Under the pieces are notes generated by a model. The model was not told the DNA's origin. It saw only the letters and a list, made by a program, of their open reading frames with translations, and did not search any database. The position numbers and the translations under genes were made by a program. A stretch of 64,000 nucleotides of DNA from assembly GCF_006438825.1 (NCBI RefSeq), contig NZ_RCZP01000010.1, forward strand, positions 1 through 64,000. The letters are read 5' to 3'. The stretch comes from Muricoccus nepalensis. Its GTDB lineage: Bacteria > Pseudomonadota > Alphaproteobacteria > Acetobacterales > Acetobacteraceae. This document shows positions 52,777 through 61,098 of the stretch, piece by piece. Every line of letters begins with the position of its first letter. The first letter of the stretch is position 1.

Positions 52777-53511
52777 ATGACCGCAGACCTGCCCCGGCTG
52801 GAGAGGGCAGCCCTGAACGCGGTACCGGCGCCGCGCGTGGCCTGGGACGGCGGCTTCGTCCTCCGCGCCTTCCTCGGCGGCACCGGCCGCGCCAACGCCG
52901 CCTGCTCGCTCGACCCCGCGGAGGACCCGGCGCTGGAGGCGCGCGTCGCCCGCATCGAGGCCCACTACGCCCGCCTCGGCCTGCCCTGCCGCTTCCGCTC
53001 CACCCCCCTCGACCCGCCCGGCCTCATCCCCCTCCTCCTCGCGCGCGGCTACGCCGAGGCGGAGGGTGCCGTGGTGATGACGGGCGCCTTGCCCCCCGCC
53101 CTGGACCCCGCCGCCGCCTGGCTCGAGGGGCCGGAGGCCGAGTGGCTCTCGGTCCTCTCCACCGCCGAGTACCAGGGCACGGCGCGCCGGGCGGAGAAGG
53201 AGCGCTCGGTGCCCCTGCTCGCCCGCCCCGCGACCTGGCTCGTGCTGCGCGTGGAGGGGGTGGCCGCCGCCTGCGGCCACGCCGTCGCGGACGGCGAGCT
53301 CTGCGGCCTCTTCGACCTCGCCGTGCGCCCCGAGTTCCGCCGCCACGGCCTGGGCCGCCGCCTGCTGGGCGCCCTCGTGGCATGGGGCGCCGGGCAAGGG
53401 GCCGGAACCTGCTGGCTCCAGGTCGCGCCCGGCAACGACGCCGCCCGCCGCCTCTACGCCGCGGCCGGCCTCGCCGAGGCCTACCGCTACCGCTACTTCG
53501 TCCGCGAGTGA
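52777..53511 (+). CDS. GNAT-family N-acetyltransferase
   Basis: A 244-residue protein with an N-terminal half resembling degenerate GNAT (ALNAVPAPRVAWDGGFVLRA, HYARLGLPCRFRSTPLDPPG) and a C-terminal acetyl-CoA binding fold: LCGLFDLAVRPEFRRHGLGR plus RLLGAL (the R/QxxGxG loop) and WLQVAPGNDAARRLYAAAGL. ATG 52777 is chosen over an in-frame ATG 42 bp upstream because of its GGAGACGAAG site. Substrate unknown. Confidence 0.85.
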   Translation: MTADLPRLERAALNAVPAPRVAWDGGFVLRAFLGGTGRANAACSLDPAEDPALEARVARIEAHYARLGLPCRFRSTPLDPPGLIPLLLARGYAEAEGAVVMTGALPPALDPAAAWLEGPEAEWLSVLSTAEYQGTARRAEKERSVPLLARPATWLVLRVEGVAAACGHAVADGELCGLFDLAVRPEFRRHGLGRRLLGALVAWGAGQGAGTCWLQVAPGNDAARRLYAAAGLAEAYRYRYFVRE

Positions 53512-53516
53512 TCAAA

Positions 53517-53569
53517 ACCGGAAATTTTCCGGTCTCGGCAAACCGAGGCTTCTGCCGTAATATTTACGG
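53517..53569. terminator. Three successive hairpins between convergent genes
   Basis: ACCGGAA/TTCCGGT (53517-53533), CTCGG/CCGAG (53534-53547) and CCGTAA/TTACGG (53555-53569) fill the 52-bp gap between the GNAT and quinone oxidoreductase stops; the last overlaps the reductase stop codon. Likely a bidirectional terminator. Confidence 0.6.
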
Positions 53570-54538
53570 AATGAGGATCGTGCTGCCGGTGGTCTTTCGT
53601 CCCTCGAGGTCGATATGCGCGCGACCGGCCTCGCGCAGCGGGTAGGTCTGGTTGACCTCGATCTTCACCTTCCCGCTCCGGACCACGTCGAACAGGTCCT
53701 CCGCCATGGCCAGCAGGTCCGCCCGCTTGGCCGTGTGGGTCGCGAGCGTCGGCCGCGTGAGGAAGAGGCTGCCCTTGGCGGCGAGGATGCCGACATCCAC
53801 CCCCGTCACCGGCCCCGAGGCGTTGCCGTAGGAGACGAGCAGCCCGAAGGGCGCGAGGCAGTCCAGCGAGGCCTCGAAGGTGTCGCGTCCGATGCTGTCG
53901 TAGACCACCGGCAGCCGCGCCCCGCGCGTGATCTCGCTGACGCGCGCCGCGAGGTCCTCGCCCGGCAGGATGACGTGGTCGCAGCCATGCGCCCGCGCCA
54001 TCTCCGCCTTGGCCTCGGTGCTGACGGTGCCGATGACGGTCGCGCCGATCGCCTTCGCCCACTGCACGAGGATCAGCCCGACGCCGCCCGCCGCGGCGTG
54101 GACGAGGATCGTCTCCCCCGCCTGCAACTTGTAGGTCCGCCGCAGCAGGTACTGCGCCGTCAGCCCCTGCAGCATCATCGCCGCCGCCATTTCCGAGGGG
54201 ATGTCGTCCGGCAGCTTCACCAGCGCGTCCGCTCGGATGGTCCGCGCCTCCGCGTAGGCGCCGATCGGCCCCATGGCGTAGGCCACTCGGTCGCCCGGCC
54301 GCAGGTCGTCCACGCCGTCGCCCACCGCCTCCACGGTGCCCGCCGCCTCCATGCCGATGACCGCCGGCAGCGAGGGCGCCTTGTAGAGCCCCGTGCGGAA
54401 GTAGACGTCGATGAAGTTCAGCCCGACGGCCGCGTGCCGGATCAGCACCTCGCCCGACTTCGGCGTGGGGAGGGGCACCTCCTCCCAGACGAGCTTCTCC
54501 GGCCCACCGGGCTCGTGCAGGCGGATCGCGTGGTTCAT
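53564..54538 (-). CDS. NADPH:quinone reductase (zeta-crystallin-like MDR)
   Basis: A 324-residue zinc-free medium-chain reductase. The N-terminal GroES-like domain has MNHAIRLHEPGGPEKLVWEE and HAAVGLNFIDVYFRTGLYKA. The QOR signature LQGLTAQYLLRRTYKLQAGE runs into ILVHAAAGGVGLILVQWAKA (NADP Rossmann motif), and GSLFLTRPTLATHTAKRADL closes. It transfers one or two electrons to quinones. It follows the ogt gene on the same strand with reversed coupling: its start overlaps the ogt stop by 4 bp. Confidence 0.93.
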   Translation of the reverse strand: MNHAIRLHEPGGPEKLVWEEVPLPTPKSGEVLIRHAAVGLNFIDVYFRTGLYKAPSLPAVIGMEAAGTVEAVGDGVDDLRPGDRVAYAMGPIGAYAEARTIRADALVKLPDDIPSEMAAAMMLQGLTAQYLLRRTYKLQAGETILVHAAAGGVGLILVQWAKAIGATVIGTVSTEAKAEMARAHGCDHVILPGEDLAARVSEITRGARLPVVYDSIGRDTFEASLDCLAPFGLLVSYGNASGPVTGVDVGILAAKGSLFLTRPTLATHTAKRADLLAMAEDLFDVVRSGKVKIEVNQTYPLREAGRAHIDLEGRKTTGSTILIP

Positions 54539-55077
54539 CGGCGGGGTTCCTGGGGCGCGCGGTCTCGGCGCTCTTCTTGGGGGATGGAGAGGGCGTCGTC
54601 CAGCAGGTCGGCGCCGGCCGGGCGCGGCCGGCGCGTTCGCCGCTCGAGCGCGAGCAGCCAGCGCTTCGTCGCCAGCCCGCCCTCGCCCGTGTAGCCGCCG
54701 ATGGCGCCGCCCGCGCCGATCACGCGGTGGCAGGGAATGATGATCGGGATCGGGTTCGCGCCGTTCGCCCCGCCCACCGCGCGGGAGGCGGTGCCGAGCG
54801 CGCGGGCGATGTCGGCATAGGACCGCGTCTCCCCGTGGGGGATGGCTTGCAGCGCGGCCCAGACCCGCTGGCGGAAGGGGCTGCCGAAGGGGTTCAGCGG
54901 CAGGTCGAACCCGGTCCGCAGCCCGTCCATGTAGTCCTGCACCTGGTCGGCCGCGCGCCGGAGCAGCGGCGTCTCGGTGCGGTCGCGCCCTTGTCCCCAG
55001 TCGAGGGCGACGATGGCGCCGTCCTCCTCCGAGAGGGTGAGGGCGCCGAGGGGGGTGTGGAGGGATATCTGGGGCAT
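54535..55077 (-). CDS. ogt: Methylated-DNA-[protein]-cysteine S-methyltransferase
   Basis: A 180-residue suicide DNA-repair protein removing O6-alkyl groups from guanine. The short N-terminal domain has TPLGALTLSEEDGAIVALDW. The C-terminal domain has FRQRVWAALQAIPHGETRSY, the winged-helix ARALGTASRAVGGANGANP and the active-site PCHRVIGAGGAIGGYTGEGG. After LATKRWLLALER a charged 30-residue tail (PRPAGADLLDDALSIPQEER) is unusual. Its stop overlaps the reductase start, so both share one message. Confidence 0.94.
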   Translation of the reverse strand: MPQISLHTPLGALTLSEEDGAIVALDWGQGRDRTETPLLRRAADQVQDYMDGLRTGFDLPLNPFGSPFRQRVWAALQAIPHGETRSYADIARALGTASRAVGGANGANPIPIIIPCHRVIGAGGAIGGYTGEGGLATKRWLLALERRTRRPRPAGADLLDDALSIPQEERRDRAPQEPRR

Positions 55078-55225
55078 GGGCTGGCCTCGCCCATTCCTCG
55101 GTCCGGACGGCCCCGCCGTCAAGCGTCCGTCGTTGCGCCGGGGAAAGCGTGCGCCGGCCCTCGCGCCGGGCCGCCGGCCCCTCTACATCCCGCCTGCCCC
55201 CGCCCTCCCACCAGGGACCTGCCCC

Positions 55226-55600
55226 TTGCCCGACGATGCCGCTGTTTCACGTGAAACGCCCGCCGACCCGCCGCCCTGGTTCCGGGTCCACCTCTTCGCC
55301 TGCACCAACCGCCGCCCCGACGGCCACCGCCGCGGCTCCTGCGCCGCCCGCGGGAGCGAGGGCCTGCGCGACTACATGAAGGCCCGCGCGAAGGAGATGG
55401 GCCTGCCCGGCATCCGCGTGAACAGCGCCGGCTGCCTCGACCGCTGCGAGTTCGGCCCCGTCATCGTCATCTACCCCGAGGGCGTCTGGTACCGCGCCAC
55501 CACGCGCGAGGACATCGACGAGATCCTGGCCACCCATGTCCGCGACGGCGGCCGGGTCCCGCGCCTGATGCTGACCGAGAAGGACGTGCCCCCGGGCTGA
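55226..55600 (+). CDS. Thioredoxin-like [2Fe-2S] ferredoxin domain protein, TTG start
   Basis: A 124-residue thioredoxin-like ferredoxin. Candidate cluster Cys are in WFRVHLFACTNRRPDGHRRG, GSCAARG, and RVNSAGCLDRCEFGPVIVIY, the typical spacing of NuoE-like or Shethna-type ferredoxins; VWYRATTREDIDEILATHV ends the fold. No ATG or GTG is available before the domain, so TTG 55226 with an AGGGA site is used. Codons 7-11 (VSRET) are the parS site listed separately. mnmE begins 5 bp after its stop. Confidence 0.85.
   Translation: MPDDAAVSRETPADPPPWFRVHLFACTNRRPDGHRRGSCAARGSEGLRDYMKARAKEMGLPGIRVNSAGCLDRCEFGPVIVIYPEGVWYRATTREDIDEILATHVRDGGRVPRLMLTEKDVPPG
55243..55258. promoter_or_regulatory. parS centromere site 1
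   Basis: TGTTTCACGTGAAACG contains the full 14-bp parS palindrome GTTTCACGTGAAAC and differs from the 16-bp bacterial consensus only at the last base. It lies in the first codons of the ferredoxin gene, 4 kb from parA-parB. Confidence 0.93.
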
Positions 55601-55605
55601 GCGGC

Positions 55606-56901
55606 GTGGACACCCTCTTCGCCCCCGCTACCGCCCCGGGCCGGGCGGCCATCGCCGTCCTCCGCCTCTCCGGCCCCGCCACGGCCGCGATCCTGGCCGG
55701 GCTGGCCGGCCCCCTGCCGCCCCCGCGCCGCGCCTCCCTCCGCCGCCTCCGCCACGCCGGCGCGGTGCTCGACGAGGCCCTCCTCCTCTGGTTCCCCGGC
55801 CCCGCCTCCTACACCGGCGAGGACGCCGCCGAGCTCCACCTGCACGGCGGCCCCGCCGTCCTCGCGGGCGTGGCGGAGGCCCTCGTCGCCCTCGGCGCCC
55901 GCCCCGCCGAGCCCGGCGAGTTCACCCGCCGCGCCGTCCTCAACGGCCGCATGGACCTCACCGCCGCCGAGGGCGTCATCGACCTCATCGAGGCCGAGAC
56001 CACCGCCCAGGCCCAGCAGGCCCTCCGCTTGGCCGGCGGCGGCCTCCACGCCCTCGTCGAGGGCTGGTCCGGCCGCCTGGCCTCCCTCCTCGCCCGCCAG
56101 GAGGCGCTGATCGAGTTCGAGGACGAGGATCTCCCGGGCGCGCTCGACGACACCGTGGCCAAGGCCCTCGCCGCCCTCTCCGCGGAGATCGCCGCCCGGC
56201 TCGACGCGGACGCCGGCGCCGAGCGCGTCCGCGACGGCCTCGACATCGCCATCCTAGGCGCCCCCAACGCCGGCAAGTCCTCCCTGCTCAACGCCCTTGT
56301 CGGCCGCGAGGCCGCCATCGTCTCCGCCCGCGCCGGCACCACCCGCGACATCGTCGAGGCCCGCCTCATCCTCGCCGGCCTCCCCGCCACCCTCGCCGAC
56401 ACCGCGGGATTGCGCGAGGCCGGCGACGAGATCGAGGCCGAGGGCGTCCGCCGCGCGCTGCACCGGGGGGAAGGGGCCGACCTCCTCCTCGCCGTCCTCC
56501 CCTGCGACGCCCCGCCCGACGCGGCCACCCTCGCCCTCATCGCCCGCCGACCCTGCCTCGTCGTCGCCAGCAAGGCCGACCTGGGACCGCCCCGCCACCC
56601 CGGCGCCCTCCCCGTCTCCGCCCGCACCGGGCAGGGCCTCGACGCCCTCCGCGCCCGGCTGGAGAGCGAGGCCGCCGCCCTCGCCCCCGCCTCCGGCGCC
56701 GCCCTCCTCGCCCGCCCCCGCCACCGCGCCGCGCTTGGCGACACCCTCCGTTGGCTCCGCGAGGCCGCGGACGCGCAGCTGCCCGAGCTCCGCGCCGACG
56801 CCCTCCGCGAGGCGCTCCGCGCCCTTGGCCGCCTGACCGGCCAGGTGGGCGCAGAAAGCATCCTCGACCGCCTCTTCGCCGAGTTCTGCATCGGGAAGTG
56901 A
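55606..56901 (+). CDS. mnmE: tRNA uridine-5-carboxymethylaminomethyl GTPase MnmE
   Basis: A 431-residue tRNA-modification GTPase acting with MnmG on wobble U34. The N-terminal folate-like domain begins [20 protein letters not shown] and has [20 protein letters not shown]. The G domain has G1 [15 protein letters not shown] (about 217-231), G2 [16 protein letters not shown]3 [16 protein letters not shown] and G4 VVASKADLG. It ends in the obligate FCIGK. GTG 55606 is the family start. It starts the mnmE-mnmG-rsmG-parA-parB run. Confidence 0.97.
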   Translation: MDTLFAPATAPGRAAIAVLRLSGPATAAILAGLAGPLPPPRRASLRRLRHAGAVLDEALLLWFPGPASYTGEDAAELHLHGGPAVLAGVAEALVALGARPAEPGEFTRRAVLNGRMDLTAAEGVIDLIEAETTAQAQQALRLAGGGLHALVEGWSGRLASLLARQEALIEFEDEDLPGALDDTVAKALAALSAEIAARLDADAGAERVRDGLDIAILGAPNAGKSSLLNALVGREAAIVSARAGTTRDIVEARLILAGLPATLADTAGLREAGDEIEAEGVRRALHRGEGADLLLAVLPCDAPPDAATLALIARRPCLVVASKADLGPPRHPGALPVSARTGQGLDALRARLESEAAALAPASGAALLARPRHRAALGDTLRWLREAADAQLPELRADALREALRALGRLTGQVGAESILDRLFAEFCIGK

Positions 56902-56947
56902 CCGCACCGGCTACCCCGCGCGCGGCCCTGGCGGTATAGCGCAGCGC

Positions 56948-58816
56948 ATGGGGCCTTTCTTCGACGTGGTGGTGGTGGGCGGCGGCCACGCGGGCGCCGA
57001 GGCGGCGGCGGCCGCGGCCCGCTGCGGCGCCCGCACCCTCCTCCTCACCCACCGCCTGGACGCGCTCGGCGAGATGTCCTGCAACCCCGCCATCGGCGGC
57101 GTGGGCAAGGGTCACCTCGTGCGCGAGGTCGACGCGCTGGACGGCCTCATGGCCCGCGCCGCCGACGCCGCCGGCATTCACTTCAAGCTCCTGAACCGCA
57201 GCAAGGGCCCCGCCGTCCGCGGCCCCCGTGCCCAGGCCGACCGCGCGCTCTACCGCACCGCGATCCGCGCCCTGCTGGAAGCCACCCCCAACCTCACGAT
57301 CCGCCCGGCCACCGTGGAGGGCCTGGAGCGCGCGCCCGACGGCGGCATCGACGCCGTCCTCACCGCCGACGGCGCCCGCGTCCGCGCGGGAGCCGTCGTC
57401 GTCACCGCCGGCACCTTCCTCCGCGGCGAGATCCATCTCGGCCCCGAGCGCCGCCCCGCCGGCCGCCACGGCGACCCCGCCTCCCTCGGCCTTGCCCTCT
57501 CCCTCGCCGCGCTCGGCCTGCCCGTCCGCCGCCTCAAGACCGGCACGCCCCCGCGCCTGGACGGCCGCACCATCGATTGGGCCGCCGTCGATCCCCAACC
57601 CGGCGACGACCCCGCCGAGCCCCTCTCCTGGATGACGGACCGGATCACCGGCCCCCAGGTCGCCTGCGGCATCACCGCCACCACGCCCCGCACCCACGCC
57701 ATCATCCGCGCCAACCTCGGCCGCGCGCCCGTCCACAGCGGCCAGATCCAGGGCCCTGGCCCCCGCTACTGCCCCTCCATCGAGGACAAGGTCGTCCGCT
57801 TCGCCGAGCGCGAGCGCCACCAGATCTTCCTCGAGCCCGAGGGGCTGGACGACCCCACCGTCTACCCCAACGGCATCTCCACCAGCCTCCCCCGCGACGT
57901 GCAGGAGGCGGTGATCGCCAGCATCCCCGGCCTCGAGCGCGCCCGCATCCTCCGCCACGGCTACGCCATCGAGTACGACCACCTCGACCCCCGCGCCCTC
58001 CGCCCCAGCCTCGAGGTCCGCTCTGTCCCCCGCCTCTTCCTCGCGGGCCAGGTGAACGGCACGACCGGCTACGAGGAGGCCGCCGCCCAGGGCCTGCTCG
58101 CCGGCGTCAACGCCGCCCACCGCGCCGGCGGAGGCACGGACCCGCGCGTCCTCCTCCGCACCCAGGCCTACGCCGGCGTCCTCGTGGACGACCTCACCAC
58201 CCAGGGCGTCACCGAGCCCTACCGGATGCTCACGGCCCGCGCCGAGCACCGCCTGCGCCTGCGCGCGGACAACGCCACCCTCCGCCTGACCGACACCGGC
58301 ATTGCCTGGGGCTGCGTCGGCCCCGAGCGCGCCGCCCGCCACCGCGCCTTCGCCGCCGCCGTAGCCGACGCCCTCGCCCGCGCCCGCTCCGACGTCTCCA
58401 CCCCCGCCGCGCTCGCCGCGAGCGGCCTCGCCGTGAACCAGGACGGCATCCCCCGCTCCCTCTTGGAGGTCCTGTCCTTGCCCGCCGCCACCGGCCCGGC
58501 CCTGGACGCCGCCTTCCCCTGGCTCCGCGACCTCGCCCCCGGCGTCCGCGCCCAGTTGGAAGCCGAGGCCCTCTACGCCCCCTACCTCTCCCGCCAGGCC
58601 GCCGAGTTCGCCGCCCTGGAGCGCGAGGAGCGCCTCCCCATCCCCGAAGGCATCGACTTCGCCGCCATCGCCGGCCTCTCCACCGAGATGCGCCAACGCC
58701 TCGACGCCGCCCGCCCCGCCACCCTCGGCTCCGCCGGCCGCGTCCCCGGCGTCACCCCCGCCGCCCTCGTGGCGCTGGCCGGCCATCTCCGCCGCGCCGG
58801 GGCCCCCACCCGGTGA
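56948..58816 (+). CDS. mnmG: tRNA uridine-5-carboxymethylaminomethyl modification enzyme MnmG
   Basis: A 622-residue FAD-dependent partner of MnmE. The start [20 protein letters not shown] is the FAD motif. Signature regions: [100 protein letters not shown] and [20 protein letters not shown]. The C-terminal helical domain is complete. Its stop overlaps the GTG of rsmG by 4 bp. Confidence 0.98.
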   Translation: MGPFFDVVVVGGGHAGAEAAAAAARCGARTLLLTHRLDALGEMSCNPAIGGVGKGHLVREVDALDGLMARAADAAGIHFKLLNRSKGPAVRGPRAQADRALYRTAIRALLEATPNLTIRPATVEGLERAPDGGIDAVLTADGARVRAGAVVVTAGTFLRGEIHLGPERRPAGRHGDPASLGLALSLAALGLPVRRLKTGTPPRLDGRTIDWAAVDPQPGDDPAEPLSWMTDRITGPQVACGITATTPRTHAIIRANLGRAPVHSGQIQGPGPRYCPSIEDKVVRFAERERHQIFLEPEGLDDPTVYPNGISTSLPRDVQEAVIASIPGLERARILRHGYAIEYDHLDPRALRPSLEVRSVPRLFLAGQVNGTTGYEEAAAQGLLAGVNAAHRAGGGTDPRVLLRTQAYAGVLVDDLTTQGVTEPYRMLTARAEHRLRLRADNATLRLTDTGIAWGCVGPERAARHRAFAAAVADALARARSDVSTPAALAASGLAVNQDGIPRSLLEVLSLPAATGPALDAAFPWLRDLAPGVRAQLEAEALYAPYLSRQAAEFAALEREERLPIPEGIDFAAIAGLSTEMRQRLDAARPATLGSAGRVPGVTPAALVALAGHLRRAGAPTR

Positions 58817-59418
58817 GGATCCCGCCCGCGGCTGTTTCACGTGAAACGGGGGAGCGCCTCGACGCCTTCCTCGCCCTGCTCCTCCGCTGGAACGCCCGCA
58901 TCAACCTCGTCGCCGAGCGCGACGCCGAGACGCTGCGCCGCCGCCACGTCGAGGACTCCCTCCAGCTCCTCCCCCTCCTGCCGCCTAACCCCGGCCCCGC
59001 CGCCGACCTCGGCACCGGCGGCGGCTTCCCCGGCCTGGTCCTCGCCATCGCCGACACCGCCCGTCCCTGGCACCTCGTCGAATCCGACAAGCGCAAGGCC
59101 GCCTTCCTCCTCGCCGCCTCCGCCGAACTCCGCCTTGCCCACGTCACCGTCCACGCCGCCCGCATCGAGAACGTGACGCTCCCGCCCCTCGCCCTCCTCA
59201 CCGCCCGCGCCCTCGCCCCCCTCGGCACCCTCCTCGGCCACGCCGCCCGCCTGCTCGCCCCCGCGGGCACCGCGCTCTTTCCCAAGGGCCGTAACGCCGA
59301 AGCCGAATTGACCGCCGCCCGCGCGGACTGGACAATGGAGGTCGCGCGCTTCGAGAGCCGAACCGAGCCGGGTGCCACCATCCTCCGCATCACAGGAATT
59401 CACCGTGCCGGGCCCTGA
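58813..59418 (+). CDS. rsmG: 16S rRNA (guanine-N7) methyltransferase RsmG
   Basis: A 201-residue SAM methyltransferase for G527 of 16S rRNA. After [20 protein letters not shown] come [32 protein letters not shown], the SAM loop [18 protein letters not shown] and [23 protein letters not shown] 58813 overlaps mnmG. Its codons 8-12 (VSRET) form the second parS site, and its last 14 bp overlap the parA start region. Confidence 0.96.
   Translation: MRIPPAAVSRETGERLDAFLALLLRWNARINLVAERDAETLRRRHVEDSLQLLPLLPPNPGPAADLGTGGGFPGLVLAIADTARPWHLVESDKRKAAFLLAASAELRLAHVTVHAARIENVTLPPLALLTARALAPLGTLLGHAARLLAPAGTALFPKGRNAEAELTAARADWTMEVARFESRTEPGATILRITGIHRAGP
58833..58848. promoter_or_regulatory. parS centromere site 2
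   Basis: TGTTTCACGTGAAACG, identical over 16 bp to site 1, lies in the first codons of rsmG, 556 bp before parA. It codes for the same VSRET peptide as site 1. Confidence 0.93.
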
Positions 59419-60253
59419 CCGCCCCCTCACCACGCGCGCCACCCCGGCGGGGGCCAAGCCCGGCCCGCGCCGCATCGCCCTGGCCAACCAGAAGGGCGGC
59501 GTCGGCAAGACGACGACCGCCATCAACATGGCCACCGCCCTCTCGACCACGAAGCGCGTCCTGCTGCTGGACCTCGACCCCCAGGGCAACGCCTCCACCG
59601 GCCTCGGCGTGCCCCGGAACGAGCGCGGCGAGGGCTCCTACGCCCTCCTCGTCGGCGAGAAGCCGCTCAGCGAGCTCATCTGCCCGAGCAAGATCCCTGG
59701 CCTCGACCTCCTCCCCGCCGACAACGACCTCGCCGGCGCCGAGATCGAGCTCGTCGGCATGGAAGACCGCGAGCGCCGCCTCGCCCGCGCGCTCGACCGC
59801 GACCCCGCGACCCTCGCCCGCTACGACTACATCCTGATGGACTGCCCGCCGTCCCTCGGCCTGCTGACGCTGAACGCCCTCGTCGCCGCCCAGTCCGTGC
59901 TGGTCCCGCTCCAGACCGAGTTCTTCGCGCTCGAGGGCATCTCGCAGATGACCCGCACGGTCGAGCGGGTGAAGCGCCTCAACCCCGGCCTCAGCCTCGA
60001 CGGCATCGTGCTGACCATGTTCGATCGCCGCAACAACCTCTCCGAGCTCGTCGCCCGCGACGTGCGCAGCTTCTTCAAGGACCGGGTGTACGACACCGTG
60101 ATCCCCCGCAACATCCGCGTCTCCGAGGCACCCTCGCACGGCCTGCCCGTGCTGCTCTACGACGTCCGCTCCGCCGGCGCGCAGGCCTACATCCAGCTCG
60201 CCGCCGAGCTCCTCCGGCGCGACCGCGCCCGCGCGAAGGAGCGCGCCGCATGA
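59405..60253 (+). CDS. parA: Chromosome-partitioning ATPase ParA
   Basis: A 282-residue deviant Walker-A ATPase moving ParB-parS complexes over the nucleoid. The motif is IALANQKGGVGKTTTAINMA (about 20-39), with LLLDLDPQGNASTGLGVPR, ILMDCPPSLGLLTLNALVAA and VPLQTEFFALEGISQM. GTG 59405 follows AGGAATTCACC and overlaps the end of rsmG. The first 20 residues ([20 protein letters not shown]) are a disordered lead typical of chromosomal ParA. Coupled to parB by a 4-bp overlap. Confidence 0.97.
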   Translation: MPGPDRPLTTRATPAGAKPGPRRIALANQKGGVGKTTTAINMATALSTTKRVLLLDLDPQGNASTGLGVPRNERGEGSYALLVGEKPLSELICPSKIPGLDLLPADNDLAGAEIELVGMEDRERRLARALDRDPATLARYDYILMDCPPSLGLLTLNALVAAQSVLVPLQTEFFALEGISQMTRTVERVKRLNPGLSLDGIVLTMFDRRNNLSELVARDVRSFFKDRVYDTVIPRNIRVSEAPSHGLPVLLYDVRSAGAQAYIQLAAELLRRDRARAKERAA

Positions 60254-61089
60254 GCCGCAAGCCCGCCCGCCTCGGCATGGGCCTCTCCGCCCTCCTCGGC
60301 GACGACCAGGGCCCCGCCGCCAGCGCGGCCCCCCAGAACCTCCCCGTCGAAGTCCTGGAGCCCGGCCCCTTCCAGCCCCGCGGCCCCATGGACACCGAGG
60401 CCCTCGCCGAGCTCACCGCCTCCATCCAGGAGCACGGCGTCCTCCAGCCCATCCTCGTCCGCCCCAAGCCGGGCGCCCCCGGCACCTACCAGATCATCGG
60501 CGGCGAGCGCCGCTGGCGCGCCTCCCAGGCCGCCCGCCTGCACGAGGTCCCCGTCGTCGTCCGCGACATGGACGACCGCGCCGCCATGGCCGCCGGCCTC
60601 GTCGAGAACCTGCAGCGCGAGGACCTGAACGCGCTCGAGGAGGCCGAGGGCTACCGCCGCCTCACCGAGGAGTTCGGCCTCAAGGCCGAGGCCCTCGGCA
60701 GCGCCGTCGGCAAGAGCCGTAGCCACGTCGCCAACACCATGCGCCTCCTGGCCCTCCCCAGCGGCGTCCGCGCCATGCTCGGCCGCGGCAGCCTGACCGC
60801 CGGCCACGCCCGCGCCCTCCTCACGGCGCCCGACCCCCTGCGGCTCGCCGAGCTCGTCGTCACCCGCGGCCTGAACGTCCGCCAGACCGAGGCCCTCGCC
60901 GCCGCCGCCGACCGCCCCCGCGCGGCCCGCGCGCAGGACCCGGAGACCCGCTCCCTCGAGCGCGAGCTCTCCGAGCGTCTCGGCCTCCGCGTCTCCATCG
61001 AGCACCGCGGCAAGGCCGGCCGCGTCACCGTCGCCTACCGCGACCTCGACCAGCTCGACGGCATCGTGCGGCTCCTCCAGGGCGGCTGA
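60250..61089 (+). CDS. parB: Chromosome-partitioning protein ParB (Noc/Spo0J family)
   Basis: A 279-residue CTP-dependent DNA clamp that binds parS. It begins KPARLGMGLSALLGDDQGPA (ParA-stimulating Arg/Lys peptide with LGMGLSALL). The nucleotide domain has QPRGPMDTEALAELTASIQE and IIGGERRWRASQAARLHEVP (GERRW, CTP-binding arginines). The HTH is FGLKAEALGSAVGKSRSHVA, then NTMRLLALPSGVRAML, and the dimer tail is SLERELSERLGLRVSIEHRG. Two matching parS sites lie within 5 kb upstream. Confidence 0.97.
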   Translation: MSRKPARLGMGLSALLGDDQGPAASAAPQNLPVEVLEPGPFQPRGPMDTEALAELTASIQEHGVLQPILVRPKPGAPGTYQIIGGERRWRASQAARLHEVPVVVRDMDDRAAMAAGLVENLQREDLNALEEAEGYRRLTEEFGLKAEALGSAVGKSRSHVANTMRLLALPSGVRAMLGRGSLTAGHARALLTAPDPLRLAELVVTRGLNVRQTEALAAAADRPRAARAQDPETRSLERELSERLGLRVSIEHRGKAGRVTVAYRDLDQLDGIVRLLQGG

Positions 61090-61098
61090 GCGCCGCCC

